DNA of 64,000 nt from Marinilabilia salmonicolor JCM 21150. GTDB lineage: Bacteria > Bacteroidota > Bacteroidia > Bacteroidales > Marinilabiliaceae. A model generated the notes under the pieces. It saw nothing but the letters and a program-made list of their open reading frames with translations, ran no database searches and was not told the DNA's origin. Positions 8,174 through 17,103 of this stretch are shown here, piece by piece. A program made the translations under genes and the position numbers. The stretch is taken from positions 310,001 to 374,000 of the forward strand of contig NZ_AJKI01000011.1 of the NCBI RefSeq assembly GCF_000259075.1, in the 5' to 3' direction. The first letter of the stretch is position 1; each line of letters starts with the position of its first letter.

Positions 8174-9277
8174 TCACATCCTGTCGGTAAGTTTCTGCAC
8201 CAGTTCATATTTATCAAAAAACTCTCTGGCGATCACACGCACAATGGTATAAACAGGTATTGCCAGAAACATTCCTAATATTCCGGAAAGGTATCCGGCT
8301 CCCAATATCACAATAAAAATCTCCAACGGATGAGCCTTCACACTATTCGAAAAAATAAGGGGCTGAAAAACGATGTTATCCAGAAGCTGAACTGTAATGT
8401 AAATAACCAGCATACCTCCCAGGAAAGAGAGATAAGTAATGTCCATGGGTAATTGCAAAAACACCAGAGTTCCGACACTGATTCCAAAAATAGCGCCGAT
8501 AAGAGGTCCCAGATAGGGAATAATATTCATCAATCCACTAAAGATGCCAATGATTACGGCATGACTAAACCCAACGCCCAGGAGCGAAAAACCTAATGTG
8601 ACAATTGTCCCCATCAGGGTAGTCTGAATCAGTATCCCCAGAAAATAGCGCCGCAACAAATACCTGATGGAAATTAAAGCATGCCTGATGCCGGCTTCAT
8701 GTTTTTGAGGCACAAACAATAAGATACCCCCTATCAATAATCCCTCTTCTTTCAGAAAAAAGAAGGTAATAAAGGAGATGGAAAAAGCAGCAATAAAAAC
8801 ACCACCAAAAAAACCGGCAATGGAGGTGAAAAACAGACGCACCTGCTCAAAATCCAGGAAAGTCAGGAGTGCAGCCTCAAACTGCTCCTCAAAGCTCTGC
8901 ATCAGTGCACGTCCTACTTCGGACCCCCTGAGCGGCGCCAGTGTATTGGAGAGTAAACCTCCGGCCTTTTGAAGAGCAGAAGGAATATCTACGTTGGAAA
9001 AGAACTGAATTTCTGAGGCAAGCAGAGGGACCGTAAAACGAAAGAACAGAACAATCAGCACCCATAATGACAGTACGGTGAACAAGGCAGCTCCGCTTTT
9101 GCCGATGGTAAACCGCCATACTTTAACCCGGTGAAAAGCATCAAAAATCGGACGCGTAACCAGAGATAATATGGCACCAACGCTCACAAACAACACGATA
9201 GATCTGAAATACCATAAGAGAAAGAAGCCTCCAAAGATGGCAAGTGTCAGAAATAAATACTTAAAAAACTGCTTCAT
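8174..9277 (-). CDS. AI-2E family transporter (UPF0118)
   Basis: 367 residues with seven or eight predicted membrane helices, a long central soluble stretch (about 80-140), and the conserved core SGLMNIIPYLGPLIGAI of the AI-2E/PerM family, plus LDNIVFQPLIFSNSVKAHPL near the end. Members export AI-2 or other small molecules, or act as Na+/H+ antiporters; the substrate here cannot be told from sequence. It ends 4 bp from the convergent SPOR-like gene. Confidence 0.88.
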   Translation of the reverse strand: MKQFFKYLFLTLAIFGGFFLLWYFRSIVLFVSVGAILSLVTRPIFDAFHRVKVWRFTIGKSGAALFTVLSLWVLIVLFFRFTVPLLASEIQFFSNVDIPSALQKAGGLLSNTLAPLRGSEVGRALMQSFEEQFEAALLTFLDFEQVRLFFTSIAGFFGGVFIAAFSISFITFFFLKEEGLLIGGILLFVPQKHEAGIRHALISIRYLLRRYFLGILIQTTLMGTIVTLGFSLLGVGFSHAVIIGIFSGLMNIIPYLGPLIGAIFGISVGTLVFLQLPMDITYLSFLGGMLVIYITVQLLDNIVFQPLIFSNSVKAHPLEIFIVILGAGYLSGILGMFLAIPVYTIVRVIAREFFDKYELVQKLTDRM

Positions 9278-9461
9278 ATTCAGAATATGCCTTAAAACAC
9301 TTAAAATTAAGAAAAATTACACGGTCTTTCGACAAAATGAAAATCTTATTGTCATTTTCTCTATAAAGAGACATTATTATAATCGGAAAAGTTTGATATT
9401 TAATGAAAACTTATCATATTAGCCGACTCATTTTTTTACGTTTTTTTCCAAATCCACTACT

Positions 9462-10250
9462 ATGAAAGGTGCAATTATCGGCGACATTATAGGTTCAACA
9501 TTTAAAAATATTGATTTAGGAGATACCGATTTTCAGCTTTTTAAGCCCAACTCCGCATACACCGATGACACCATTCTTACCATTGCAACGGCAGATTCAG
9601 TTCTGAATAAAAAAGATTATGAACAAACACTGAAGGATTGGGTCAGGGCATTTCCCCGGGCCGGTTATCGACCCAAATTTCTTGAATGGGCCCTCTCTGA
9701 TCAATCAACCCCTTATATCAGTAAAGGTGAAGGAGCAGCACGTCGTATCAGCCCGATAGGCTTTGCTGCTCAGAGTGTGGAAGAAGCGCTTACCGAAGCG
9801 GAGAAAAGTACCCGGATCACGCACAATATTCCTGAACGTATCAAAGCTGCCAAAGCAGTTGCCGCAACCATATATATGTGCAAACATGCCGGGACCAAGA
9901 AAGAAATTAAAACATTTATCGGTCAGGCGTTCGATTATGACTTCTCCCTAAAGGTGGAAGACTGGAAACAGAGAAAAATAACTCCTGACAGTGAGACTTC
10001 TCCCGTAGAACCGGCCTTTTCTGCTTTCATGGAAGCCTCAGATTATGAAGAAGCCATCAGGCTTGCTATTTTAATCGGAGGTCCGAGTAATACCATTGCG
10101 TCTATTGCCGGCGCTTTGGCAGAAGCTTATTTCAAGCACATTCCCAAATCCATCATAAAAAGAGCGCTCTCACGCATCACCCCCGAAATGCAGGAAATAC
10201 TCTCGGTATTTGAAGATAAATACCTGAAATTCTCGGAACAGGAAGCTTAA
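9462..10250 (+). CDS. ADP-ribosylglycohydrolase-fold protein with altered metal site
   Basis: 262 residues of the ADP-ribosylglycohydrolase (DraG/ARH) family, whose members remove ADP-ribose from proteins or nucleotides using a two-magnesium site. The N-terminal GAIIGDIIGS motif and the first metal motif YTDDT (residues 33-37) are intact. The C-terminal motif, usually GGD(S/T)DT, reads GGPSNT here, so both metal-binding aspartates are replaced (Pro and Asn), although the following helix IASIAGALAEAYF fits the family. The protein may bind ADP-ribose without normal catalysis. It is a single gene between a divergent exporter gene and a bidirectional terminator, with no partner ADP-ribosyltransferase nearby. 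Confidence 0.85.
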   Translation: MKGAIIGDIIGSTFKNIDLGDTDFQLFKPNSAYTDDTILTIATADSVLNKKDYEQTLKDWVRAFPRAGYRPKFLEWALSDQSTPYISKGEGAARRISPIGFAAQSVEEALTEAEKSTRITHNIPERIKAAKAVAATIYMCKHAGTKKEIKTFIGQAFDYDFSLKVEDWKQRKITPDSETSPVEPAFSAFMEASDYEEAIRLAILIGGPSNTIASIAGALAEAYFKHIPKSIIKRALSRITPEMQEILSVFEDKYLKFSEQEA

Positions 10251-10267
10251 TATCACCAAAAATATTA

Positions 10268-10307
10268 GAAAAAGCCGGACTCATTAAAATATGAACCCGG
10301 CTTTTTT
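10268..10307. terminator. Bidirectional terminator
   Basis: AAAAAGCCGG (10269-10278) pairs with CCGGCTTTTTT (10297-10307), with a T-run on both strands. It lies between the convergent ADP-ribosylglycohydrolase-fold and lon genes and can serve both. Confidence 0.85.
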
Positions 10308-10331
10308 ATTGTCTGTAAATCAATAATCTGC

Positions 10332-12776
10332 TTATGCTTCGGCTTTCTCATCTGTAAGTGCTATACTGAGCACCTCCTGGATATCATCAACATAATGGAA
10401 TCTAAGTTCCGCTATATATTCAGCTTTTATTTCCTCCACATCTTTTCGGTTCTCCTTACAAAGAATAAGTTCATTGATACCGGCACGGCGAGCAGCAAGA
10501 ATTTTCTCCTTAATTCCCCCAACCGGAAGTACTTTCCCCCGCAAGGTAATTTCGCCTGTCATAGCCAGTCGTGATTTCACTTTTCGCCCGGTAAATGAGG
10601 ATGCCAGGGAGGTAACCATTGTAATTCCTGCTGATGGCCCGTCCTTAGGTATAGCCCCCTCCGGCACATGGACGTGAACATTTCGCTCATCGAAAATCTC
10701 CTCCTGTAAGCCAAGAACATCTGCGTGCGATTTGAGATACTCAAGGGCCAGCATAGCCGACTCCTTCATGACCTCTCCAAGGTTTCCGGTTAGCGTCAGT
10801 CGTCCTTTCCCTTTACTCAGACTGCTTTCCACAAAAAGTATTTCACCACCGGCGGCAGTCCAGGCCAAACCTGTAACCACTCCTGCAAACCGGTTATCCT
10901 GCCATGTATCTTTCGAGAATTTTTCAACACCCAGGTATTCCTTCACTTCCGAAACGCCCACAGATTTTTTCACATCCTCATCGGTTGCCAACTTAAGGGC
11001 AATTTTTCGAAGCAGTCGGGCAATGGTCTTATTCAAATCACGAACCCCTGACTCGCGGGTATAGTGGTCAATAATATATCCGATGGTTCGTTTTGGAAGC
11101 GTAACAGTTCCTTTAGGAATACCATGGTTTTCCAATTGCTGCGGCACAAGATGACGGCGGGCAATCTCTACCTTTTCCTCCAATACATAACCACTTACAT
11201 TAATCAGTTCCATTCTGTCGAGCAACGGAGGGGAAATGGAGTTCAACGTATTGGCCGTTGCAATAAACATTACTTTAGAGAGGTCAAAGTCAACCTCCAG
11301 AAAATTATCATGGAAAGCGCTGTTTTGCTCAGGATCCAACACTTCCAAAAGTGCCGAACCGGGGTCCCCATGAAAACTGTTACTTATTTTATCAATTTCA
11401 TCCAAAATAAATACCGGATTCGCAGATCCTGACTTATTAATATTATGGATGATACGCCCGGGCATCGCACCGATGTAGGTTTTCCTATGTCCTCTGATTT
11501 CTGCTTCATCATGAACCCCTCCCAGCGACATTCTGACATATTGGCGCCCCAGGGCTTCGGCTACTGATTTTCCAAGGGAGGTTTTCCCCACTCCGGGAGG
11601 GCCGTAAAGGCAAAGAATAGGAGATTTCAAATCACCTTTCAACTTAAGCACCGCCAAATGCTCCAAAATTCGTTCTTTCACATTCTCCAGCCCAAAGTGA
11701 TCACGATTCAAAATTTTCCTGGCCCGTTTCAGGTCAAAATTATCCTTTGTGTATTCATTCCAGGGAAGATCGAGCAGTGTCTGTACATAATTGTACTGGA
11801 TAGAATACTCCCCGGAAGCAGGATTCAGACGACGCAATTTCTCCAACTCTTTGCCAAACAACTCCTTGACGGATTCATTCCACTTTTTACCAGCAGCGCT
11901 TTTCTCCATTTCTTTTATTTCCTGCTCAACAGGGCTGGAGCCGAGCTCATCCTGAATGGTTTTCATCTGCTGATGCAACAAATATTCACGCTGTTGCTGA
12001 TCCATGTCCTGCTTCACCTTCGATTGAATATCGTTCTTGATTTCCATCAACTGGACCTCACGAACCAGATACTCAACCAAACGCATTCCTCGTTCTTTCA
12101 GATCATTTGTTTCCAGCAGTTTTTGCTTTTCTTTGACAGGAATATCAGAACTGGAGGACACATAATTTATAAGAAACGCAGGACTTTCAATATTCCGGAT
12201 GGCAAAGGAAGCTTCGGGGGGTACATTAGGCGACTGCTTTATAAGGCTCAACGACAAATCCTTAAGCGATGAAACCACCGCTTCAAACTCACGTGTTTTA
12301 TCACCCTCAGGCTCCACATCCTCCAAAACACTTACGCGTCCCTTAAAATAAGGATCCTCCTCGGTCATCTCCTCCAGTCCAAAACGCTTTTTACCCTGAA
12401 TGATTACCGAAGTAGAGTTATCAGGCATTTGCAGTATCTTAATAATACGTGCAACGGTACCTGTTTTATAAAGATCATTTACTCCGGGATCATCAATCTT
12501 GTAATCCATCTGAGTAAGCGCGCCGAAAAAACCTTTCGATTTTTCTACATCCTTGACAAGCTGATGGGATTTCTCCCTCCCGATTGCAATTGGAATAATC
12601 ACTCCCGGAAAAAGAATGGTATTACGCAAGGGAAGTATGGGCAACACTTCCGGGATAGGCTGATCGTCATTATCCTGCTCCATATCATCACCAATGATGG
12701 GAATAAACTCAGAGTCGTTGTCGGAAGCCTCACTTAACCCAAACGGGTCTATCGAAATCTTAAAATCATTATCCAT
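10332..12776 (-). CDS. lon: ATP-dependent protease La (Lon)
   Basis: Cytoplasmic AAA+ serine protease for damaged and regulatory proteins. The N-terminal substrate-binding LON domain begins with [20 protein letters not shown], the AAA module has Walker [10 protein letters not shown] and Walker [11 protein letters not shown], and the protease domain carries the catalytic serine in KDGPSAG and the catalytic lysine in GGIKEK, about 40 residues apart. About 814 residues from MDNDFKIS (12776); an ATG five codons upstream is also possible. The acidic first 35 residues are typical of Bacteroidota Lon. Confidence 0.97.
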   Translation of the reverse strand: MDNDFKISIDPFGLSEASDNDSEFIPIIGDDMEQDNDDQPIPEVLPILPLRNTILFPGVIIPIAIGREKSHQLVKDVEKSKGFFGALTQMDYKIDDPGVNDLYKTGTVARIIKILQMPDNSTSVIIQGKKRFGLEEMTEEDPYFKGRVSVLEDVEPEGDKTREFEAVVSSLKDLSLSLIKQSPNVPPEASFAIRNIESPAFLINYVSSSSDIPVKEKQKLLETNDLKERGMRLVEYLVREVQLMEIKNDIQSKVKQDMDQQQREYLLHQQMKTIQDELGSSPVEQEIKEMEKSAAGKKWNESVKELFGKELEKLRRLNPASGEYSIQYNYVQTLLDLPWNEYTKDNFDLKRARKILNRDHFGLENVKERILEHLAVLKLKGDLKSPILCLYGPPGVGKTSLGKSVAEALGRQYVRMSLGGVHDEAEIRGHRKTYIGAMPGRIIHNINKSGSANPVFILDEIDKISNSFHGDPGSALLEVLDPEQNSAFHDNFLEVDFDLSKVMFIATANTLNSISPPLLDRMELINVSGYVLEEKVEIARRHLVPQQLENHGIPKGTVTLPKRTIGYIIDHYTRESGVRDLNKTIARLLRKIALKLATDEDVKKSVGVSEVKEYLGVEKFSKDTWQDNRFAGVVTGLAWTAAGGEILFVESSLSKGKGRLTLTGNLGEVMKESAMLALEYLKSHADVLGLQEEIFDERNVHVHVPEGAIPKDGPSAGITMVTSLASSFTGRKVKSRLAMTGEITLRGKVLPVGGIKEKILAARRAGINELILCKENRKDVEEIKAEYIAELRFHYVDDIQEVLSIALTDEKAEA

Positions 12777-12812
12777 AATATCTGATATCACTATTCAGTC
12801 ACAAACGTGCCA

Positions 12813-12852
12813 CTTTGACAGACGGAATTGTTAAAGAAAAGAACCGTCAAAG
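12813..12852. promoter_or_regulatory. Imperfect inverted repeat upstream of lon
   Basis: CTTTGACAGACGG (12813-12825) and CCGTCAAAG (12844-12852) pair as CTTTGAC(aga)CGG/CCGTCAAAG. It lies 37-76 bp upstream of the lon start and could be an operator or part of the 5' leader. No known heat-shock operator such as CIRCE is recognised. Confidence 0.3.
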
Positions 12853-13093
12853 AAAAAAATGCAAACACCCTCTAGGCACTGCATGCCTGGCACAAGAACC
12901 TTTAACCTTCAAAAAAATCGTTTTTATTAACGATGCAACAATAGGGAACAATCCCTGTACCAAAAACGTTTTTGCCCCTAAAGATAATGCTTTTCAGAAA
13001 GGTTGTCAGCAATAAACCAAATTCATTCATTCATCAAACAGAACATAACGAAGTACTACCTCCAAACAAATCTGCCTTTCAGGGATGGCTATT

Positions 13094-13248
13094 TAGTGCC
13101 TGTCTATAAACTAAGCGTTTTTCACGTGTTTGAAATAGAAAGTTCAAATTCAAGGCGTGTAAAAAATCTAAACCGCAGAATACTAATGTATTTGAGGATT
13201 TAGATTTTGAGCAACAACGCAGAAGTTGAACTTTATAGACAAACACTA
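13094..13248. repeat. 155-bp terminal-inverted-repeat element, copy 1
   Basis: The left end TAGTGCCTGTCTATAAACT and the reverse complement of the right end TAGTGTTTGTCTATAAAGT match at 16 of 19 positions. Inside, AAAGTTCAA pairs with TTGAACTTT and AATCTAAA with TTTAGATT, so the whole element can fold into a long hairpin. Copy 2 at 16831-16985 is the same length and nearly identical. No coding frame is convincing. It occupies most of the 567-bp gap between rpmE2 and lon; the rest of that gap (12777-13093) shows only the lon upstream repeat and no gene. Confidence 0.85.
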
Positions 13249-13285
13249 TTTAACTTAACCAGTAAGGAGATGAACAGGGTAAAAA

Positions 13286-13316
13286 CAAAAAAGCTCCGGA
13301 ATAAAACCGGAGCTTT
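13286..13316 (-). terminator. Terminator of rpmE2
   Basis: AAGCTCCGG (13291-13299) pairs with CCGGAGCTT (13307-13315); on the minus strand a T-run follows. It is 28 bp past the end of rpmE2. Confidence 0.85.
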
Positions 13317-13343
13317 CTTAAATATTCTAAAACCGACAAGTGA

Positions 13344-13604
13344 TTATTTCTTGTCTTCGTAATGTTTCTTGTAACGATTACGGAATTTATCCACACGACC
13401 TGCGGTATCCACAAGTTTCATTTTACCAGTGTAAAACGGATGTGAAGAACTTGAAATTTCAAGTTTCACCAATGGATATTCAGTCCCGTCGATCTCAATG
13501 GTCTCGCGGGTGTTTACAGTAGAACGGGTGATAAAAGTATCGCCGTTGGACATATCTTTAAACGCAACCATGCGATAATTGTCCGGATGAATTCCCTTTT
13601 TCAT
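13344..13604 (-). CDS. rpmE2: Large ribosomal subunit protein bL31, type B
   Basis: 86 residues matching type B L31: [20 protein letters not shown] at the start, the central [11 protein letters not shown], and the basic [11 protein letters not shown] at the end. The zinc-binding CxxC pairs of type A L31 are missing, as expected for the zinc-independent form. It has a consensus promoter 93-123 bp upstream, a leader with an 8-bp hairpin, and its own terminator, so it is a single-gene unit. Confidence 0.97.
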   Translation of the reverse strand: MKKGIHPDNYRMVAFKDMSNGDTFITRSTVNTRETIEIDGTEYPLVKLEISSSSHPFYTGKMKLVDTAGRVDKFRNRYKKHYEDKK

Positions 13605-13651
13605 TTCTCTAATATTTTATTTTCTAACCTCTGTTTTTTTAACTCTTTCCG

Positions 13652-13683
13652 GTGAGTGTCTGACGATTAAACAAAACACTCAC
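13652..13683 (-). promoter_or_regulatory. Hairpin in the rpmE2 leader
   Basis: GTGAGTGT (13652-13659) and ACACTCAC (13676-13683) form a perfect 8-bp stem with a 16-base loop in the predicted 5' leader of rpmE2. Ribosomal protein leaders often bind their own product; whether this one does is unknown. Confidence 0.45.
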
Positions 13684-13696
13684 ATCTAACGGACTG

Positions 13697-13727
13697 CAAA
13701 ATTAATTATTCCGCTGACAAACACCAA
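13697..13727 (-). promoter_or_regulatory. rpmE2 promoter
   Basis: On the minus strand TTG (13725-13727), a 20-base spacer, then TAATTTTG (13697-13704): a full match to the Bacteroidota promoter consensus. Predicted start is near 13690, giving a leader of about 86 bases. Confidence 0.65.
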
Positions 13728-13815
13728 AAATTTTCTCAGAAAAAAATTCAAACAATCTGTCATTCCTCTTTCCGCGGCTTACTAAAGCTATAAAAAAACG
13801 AAAAACAGGCGCGCT

Positions 13816-15009
13816 TCAGGATTTAACTTTTCCCTTGGTATCATTAGGAATTGAAGCAGCATGCTGTCCCTCTTTTCGTTTTTCTTCATCAAAGATAAAA
13901 CGATAAGTAATATGTTTCTTCCCGAAATCAGCCCCTACCGATTCATGAAGAGCTCTCATCTTGGGGTTAAAATCTCCAACCCAGGAGAGTTCCATCTCTC
14001 TCAGCCATGGTTTTTTGGAAACAGCATTTCTCAAATGCCAGAAAATTCCTGATTCAATACCATTTCGCTGCCAACGGGGACGAATCCCCATAATCACAAC
14101 TCTTGTACGAGTCATTACTTTTCGCCATTTCAGATAAACAAACTTCAGTTTATTCCAAACATTCATCTTCCCATGAAAATGCTTAATAATCTGATTTACA
14201 TCCGGGAACTGCACAAAAAAACCAATGGGTGTCCCTTCATGATAAGCAAACCAGATCAACTCCTCGTCCATAAAATCCTTGGCTTCCTTAAGGGAGTTGC
14301 GGAGTGTTTCAGCCTTCATCGGAGTGAAATTTTCATGAAACTGCCACGCATCGTTATAGATTTCAATAAAATCTTTAATAAACTCCTCACTTTTGTCCCA
14401 CTGAAAATGCTTAAACTCATAACCAGGTTTTCGTCCTACCCAACCCGCAATTTTCCAAAATCTTTCGGGAAAAGGTTTTTGCAAATCAAGATGATTTGTA
14501 ACCTGTTCAAAATAACTGGCAAACCCGTACTCCTCGAAAAAATCTTTGTAATAGGGGGGGTTATACTGGACGCCAAAGGCAGGCGAAGTAAATCCGTCCA
14601 CCAAAAGTCCCCAGAATGTATCATTTTCCCCAAAATTAATGGGTCCGTCCATGGCTTCCATTCCTCTCTCTGAAAGCCAGTCACGAGCAGCATCAAAGAG
14701 CATAAAAGCAGCTGCTTTATCATTCACACATTCAAAAAAACCCATCCCTCCTGTTGGCTGCTTGTAACCATAGGCTTTTTTCTCATTAATAAATACCCCG
14801 GTTCTTCCAATAACCTTATCGTCATCCGAAAGGAGCAAAAACCGAACAGCGTCACCATGTGCAAAAAAATCATTGGATGCAGGATCAAAGATCTCCTCTA
14901 TCATCACATCCAGTGGGCGCACATAATTATCGTCGTTTTTGTATATCATATCCACGACATCCAAAAATTGTCGCTTTTGCTTGCTCGTATTTACCTCAAC
15001 AATACGCAT
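13816..15009 (-). CDS. GNAT-superfamily acetyltransferase-like protein
   Basis: 397 residues. The second half carries GNAT-type features: strands with WFAYHEGTPIGFFVQFPD, then a segment VVIMGIRPRWQRNGIESGIFW in which a positively charged acetyl-CoA-binding loop (R/Q-x-x-G-x-G/A) can be guessed. The N-terminal half (residues 1-180) also resembles a degenerate GNAT unit (FLLLSDDDKVIGRTGVFIN), so the protein may be a double GNAT. Relatives are widespread in Bacteroidota, usually annotated only as GNAT family; the substrate is unknown. A -7 element TAACTTTG lies 45-52 bp upstream. Confidence 0.75.
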   Translation of the reverse strand: MRIVEVNTSKQKRQFLDVVDMIYKNDDNYVRPLDVMIEEIFDPASNDFFAHGDAVRFLLLSDDDKVIGRTGVFINEKKAYGYKQPTGGMGFFECVNDKAAAFMLFDAARDWLSERGMEAMDGPINFGENDTFWGLLVDGFTSPAFGVQYNPPYYKDFFEEYGFASYFEQVTNHLDLQKPFPERFWKIAGWVGRKPGYEFKHFQWDKSEEFIKDFIEIYNDAWQFHENFTPMKAETLRNSLKEAKDFMDEELIWFAYHEGTPIGFFVQFPDVNQIIKHFHGKMNVWNKLKFVYLKWRKVMTRTRVVIMGIRPRWQRNGIESGIFWHLRNAVSKKPWLREMELSWVGDFNPKMRALHESVGADFGKKHITYRFIFDEEKRKEGQHAASIPNDTKGKVKS

Positions 15010-15053
15010 AAGAGAATATAAAAAATTATGTAATCAGTAGTATAACAAGAGGT

Positions 15054-15061
15054 CAAAGTTA
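15054..15061 (-). promoter_or_regulatory. Candidate -7 element for the GNAT gene
   Basis: The minus strand reads TAACTTTG, a match to TAnnTTTG, 45 bp upstream of the ATG. No TTG at the proper spacing. The remaining intergenic DNA (15062-15259) is AT-rich with no gene seen. Confidence 0.4.
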
Positions 15062-15259
15062 ATTAATTTGGTTGAATACACTAAACCTGCTTTATTCACA
15101 AATTATTTATTCCGATGCCCAACTATCTGCTAAATACAACCGTCCTCAACAAAATGGATTTGAAAATAATTTATTATTTCCGGCACCTATTTTATTTGCG
15201 GTTGATTGTATTTCTTGATATATGAACATCTCATTACAACAATTCATAAATAAAGCAGG

Positions 15260-16786
15260 TTAAAAATGAAACCATGAAAGATAATCATCCATTGTCTTTC
15301 CGGGCTTGTTTTTGTGGCTAAATTCATTCTCCCACGGATGGTATTCATAATCCTCCGACCACTCTTCAGCATTTTGTGCGACCTGAGCGACTGCATCAAT
15401 AATATACTCAATCTCCTCTTCGCTCATCACCGGATGAAGAGACAACCGGACCCACCCGGGCTTTTCAGACAAGTCGCCCATATCAATTCTACGTGTGATA
15501 TTACTGGAGGTATAATAATCCACGTGCAACAAATAGTGACCGTAAGTGCCGGCACATGAACACCCGCCTCTGACCTGAATGCCAAAACGGTCATTCAACA
15601 GACGAACCACCAGGTTAAAATGAACATTGGAAATGTAAAATGAAATTGCTCCCAACCGTTCTTCCTGCCCATCTGCAAGAATAGTCAGCCCCGGAATTTT
15701 CCTGAATTCACCAAAAATTCGTTGAATCATAGCTTTCTCCCGTTCCGCCATTTTCAGACAATTCATCTGCTCCTTTAGCCTGATGCTTAAAGCAGCGCGA
15801 ATAGACTGAAGAAAACCGGGAGTCCCCCCGTCTTCCCGGGCCTCAATATCAGCAATATACTGATATTTCCCCCATCTGTTGGTCCAGTTCACAGTGCCTC
15901 CACCGGAGTTATCAGGTGCTTTGTTGTGATAAAGAGCAGAATTAAACACAATTACTCCGCTACTGCCCGGACCTCCAAGAAATTTATGGGGAGAAAAGAA
16001 CACCGCATCCAACCGTTCCAAAGAATTATCCGGATGCATATCGATGGGGACATAAGGCGCCGAAGCAGCAAAATCAACAAAACAGAAACCTCCATACTCA
16101 TGCATTATCCGGGCAAGTTGATGGTAGGGGGTTTCAATTCCCGTAACATTGGAACAGGCGGTAAAACTCCCAATTTTTAACACCCGGTCCTTGTATTTTT
16201 CAATTTCCTTCTTCAACGATTCCGGATTCACCAACATATCGGCATCCGGCTCCAACACTACCACATCAGCATTGGTTTCCAGCCACGAAGTATGATTAGA
16301 ATGATGCTCCATGTGCGTAAGAAAAACCACCGGTCGTTCTTTTTCAGGTAAATGACAATACCGCTGCGCCTGCTCAGGAACCCGCATTCCAAGAATCCGC
16401 TGTAGTTTATTCACCACCGAGGTCATTCCATAACCGGCAGTTATTATGAGGTCACCCTCACGGGCATTTACGTGTTCTTTTATGAGTTTATGGGATAACC
16501 GATAGACATTGGTCATCACTTTTCCTGTATCGCTCGATTCGGAATGCGTATTGGCCACCATAGGACCAATCACATTCACTATTTGTTCCTCTACCGGCCG
16601 GTACAACCTCCCGGAAGCAATCCAATCGGCATAAACCAAAGGCTTTGCCCCATAAGGAGTTTCAATGGCAGCATCAAAACCAACAATATTCTCCCTGAAT
16701 TTTTTAAAATGATCTTCGTGAGGTAACATACAAGCAATACGGTCAATAAGTTTTACTTTGAGTTTGTCTGTAAAGCCATTATTCAT
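15260..16786 (-). CDS. Class V aminotransferase / cysteine-desulfurase-like PLP enzyme
   Basis: 508 residues with the fold-type I PLP pattern of class V enzymes: a cofactor histidine region VVFLTHMEHHSNHTSW, the aspartate strand FCFVDFAASAPY, and the PLP-binding lysine in FFSPHKFLGGPGSSG. A cysteine, in the GGCSCAGTYGHYLL segment, aligns with where the active-site cysteine of desulfurases sits, but the C-terminal half is longer than in IscS/SufS. No Fe-S scaffold genes are next to it, so the acceptor is unknown. The first codons overlap DNA that looks like a decayed repeat end (16761-16775); an internal ATG at 16729 is an alternative start. Confidence 0.8.
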   Translation of the reverse strand: MNNGFTDKLKVKLIDRIACMLPHEDHFKKFRENIVGFDAAIETPYGAKPLVYADWIASGRLYRPVEEQIVNVIGPMVANTHSESSDTGKVMTNVYRLSHKLIKEHVNAREGDLIITAGYGMTSVVNKLQRILGMRVPEQAQRYCHLPEKERPVVFLTHMEHHSNHTSWLETNADVVVLEPDADMLVNPESLKKEIEKYKDRVLKIGSFTACSNVTGIETPYHQLARIMHEYGGFCFVDFAASAPYVPIDMHPDNSLERLDAVFFSPHKFLGGPGSSGVIVFNSALYHNKAPDNSGGGTVNWTNRWGKYQYIADIEAREDGGTPGFLQSIRAALSIRLKEQMNCLKMAEREKAMIQRIFGEFRKIPGLTILADGQEERLGAISFYISNVHFNLVVRLLNDRFGIQVRGGCSCAGTYGHYLLHVDYYTSSNITRRIDMGDLSEKPGWVRLSLHPVMSEEEIEYIIDAVAQVAQNAEEWSEDYEYHPWENEFSHKNKPGKTMDDYLSWFHF

Positions 16787-16828
16787 GGTTTCGGACAGAC
16801 ACTATCCCGACTTTACAGACGGACACTA
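16761..16828. repeat. Decayed mini-element overlapping a gene start
   Basis: AGTTTGTCTGTAAAG (16761-16775) and CTTTACAGACGGACACT (16811-16827) form an inverted repeat around GTCTGTAAAG and resemble the ends of the 155-bp element. A further end-like match, GGACAGACACTA, is at 16793-16804. The left arm lies inside codons 4-9 of the class V aminotransferase gene. Confidence 0.55.
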
Positions 16829-16830
16829 TT

Positions 16831-16985
16831 TAGTGCCTGTCCATAAACTAAGCGTTTTTCACGTGTTTGAAATAGAAAGTTCAAATCCAAGGCGTGTGAA
16901 AAAGCTAAACCGCAGAATACTAATGTATTTGAAGATTTAGATTTTGAGCAACAACGCAGAAGTTAGACTTTATAGACAAACACTA
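16831..16985. repeat. 155-bp terminal-inverted-repeat element, copy 2
   Basis: Begins TAGTGCCTGTCCATAAACT and ends AGACTTTATAGACAAACACTA; it differs from copy 1 at only a handful of positions over 155 bp, and has the same orientation. It lies between the class V aminotransferase start and the end of the DNA-alkylation-repair-like gene. No gene is seen in 16986-17103. Confidence 0.85.
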
Positions 16986-17103
16986 TTTAGCGGTGGTCTC
17001 GTCTCAATATGAGCAGGAATCCGGATCCTTTCAAATCGATTCCACACCAAACCGCAATGACAAAAATAGAATCTACGTTTGATAAAAAAGCTGATGAATG
17101 ACA

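Noticed and set aside
9462-10250. Toxin-antitoxin (DarTG-like) ADP-ribosylation system
   Set aside because: No DarT-like ADP-ribosyltransferase or macrodomain gene is adjacent; the flanking genes are an exporter and lon.
12815-13015. 66-codon open frame upstream of lon
   Set aside because: Low-complexity basic start, no recognised family, overlaps the inverted repeat and likely lon leader; treated as chance frame.
13094-16985. Insertion sequence with transposase
   Set aside because: The elements are about 155 bp and contain no credible coding frame; called repeats, not autonomous insertion sequences.
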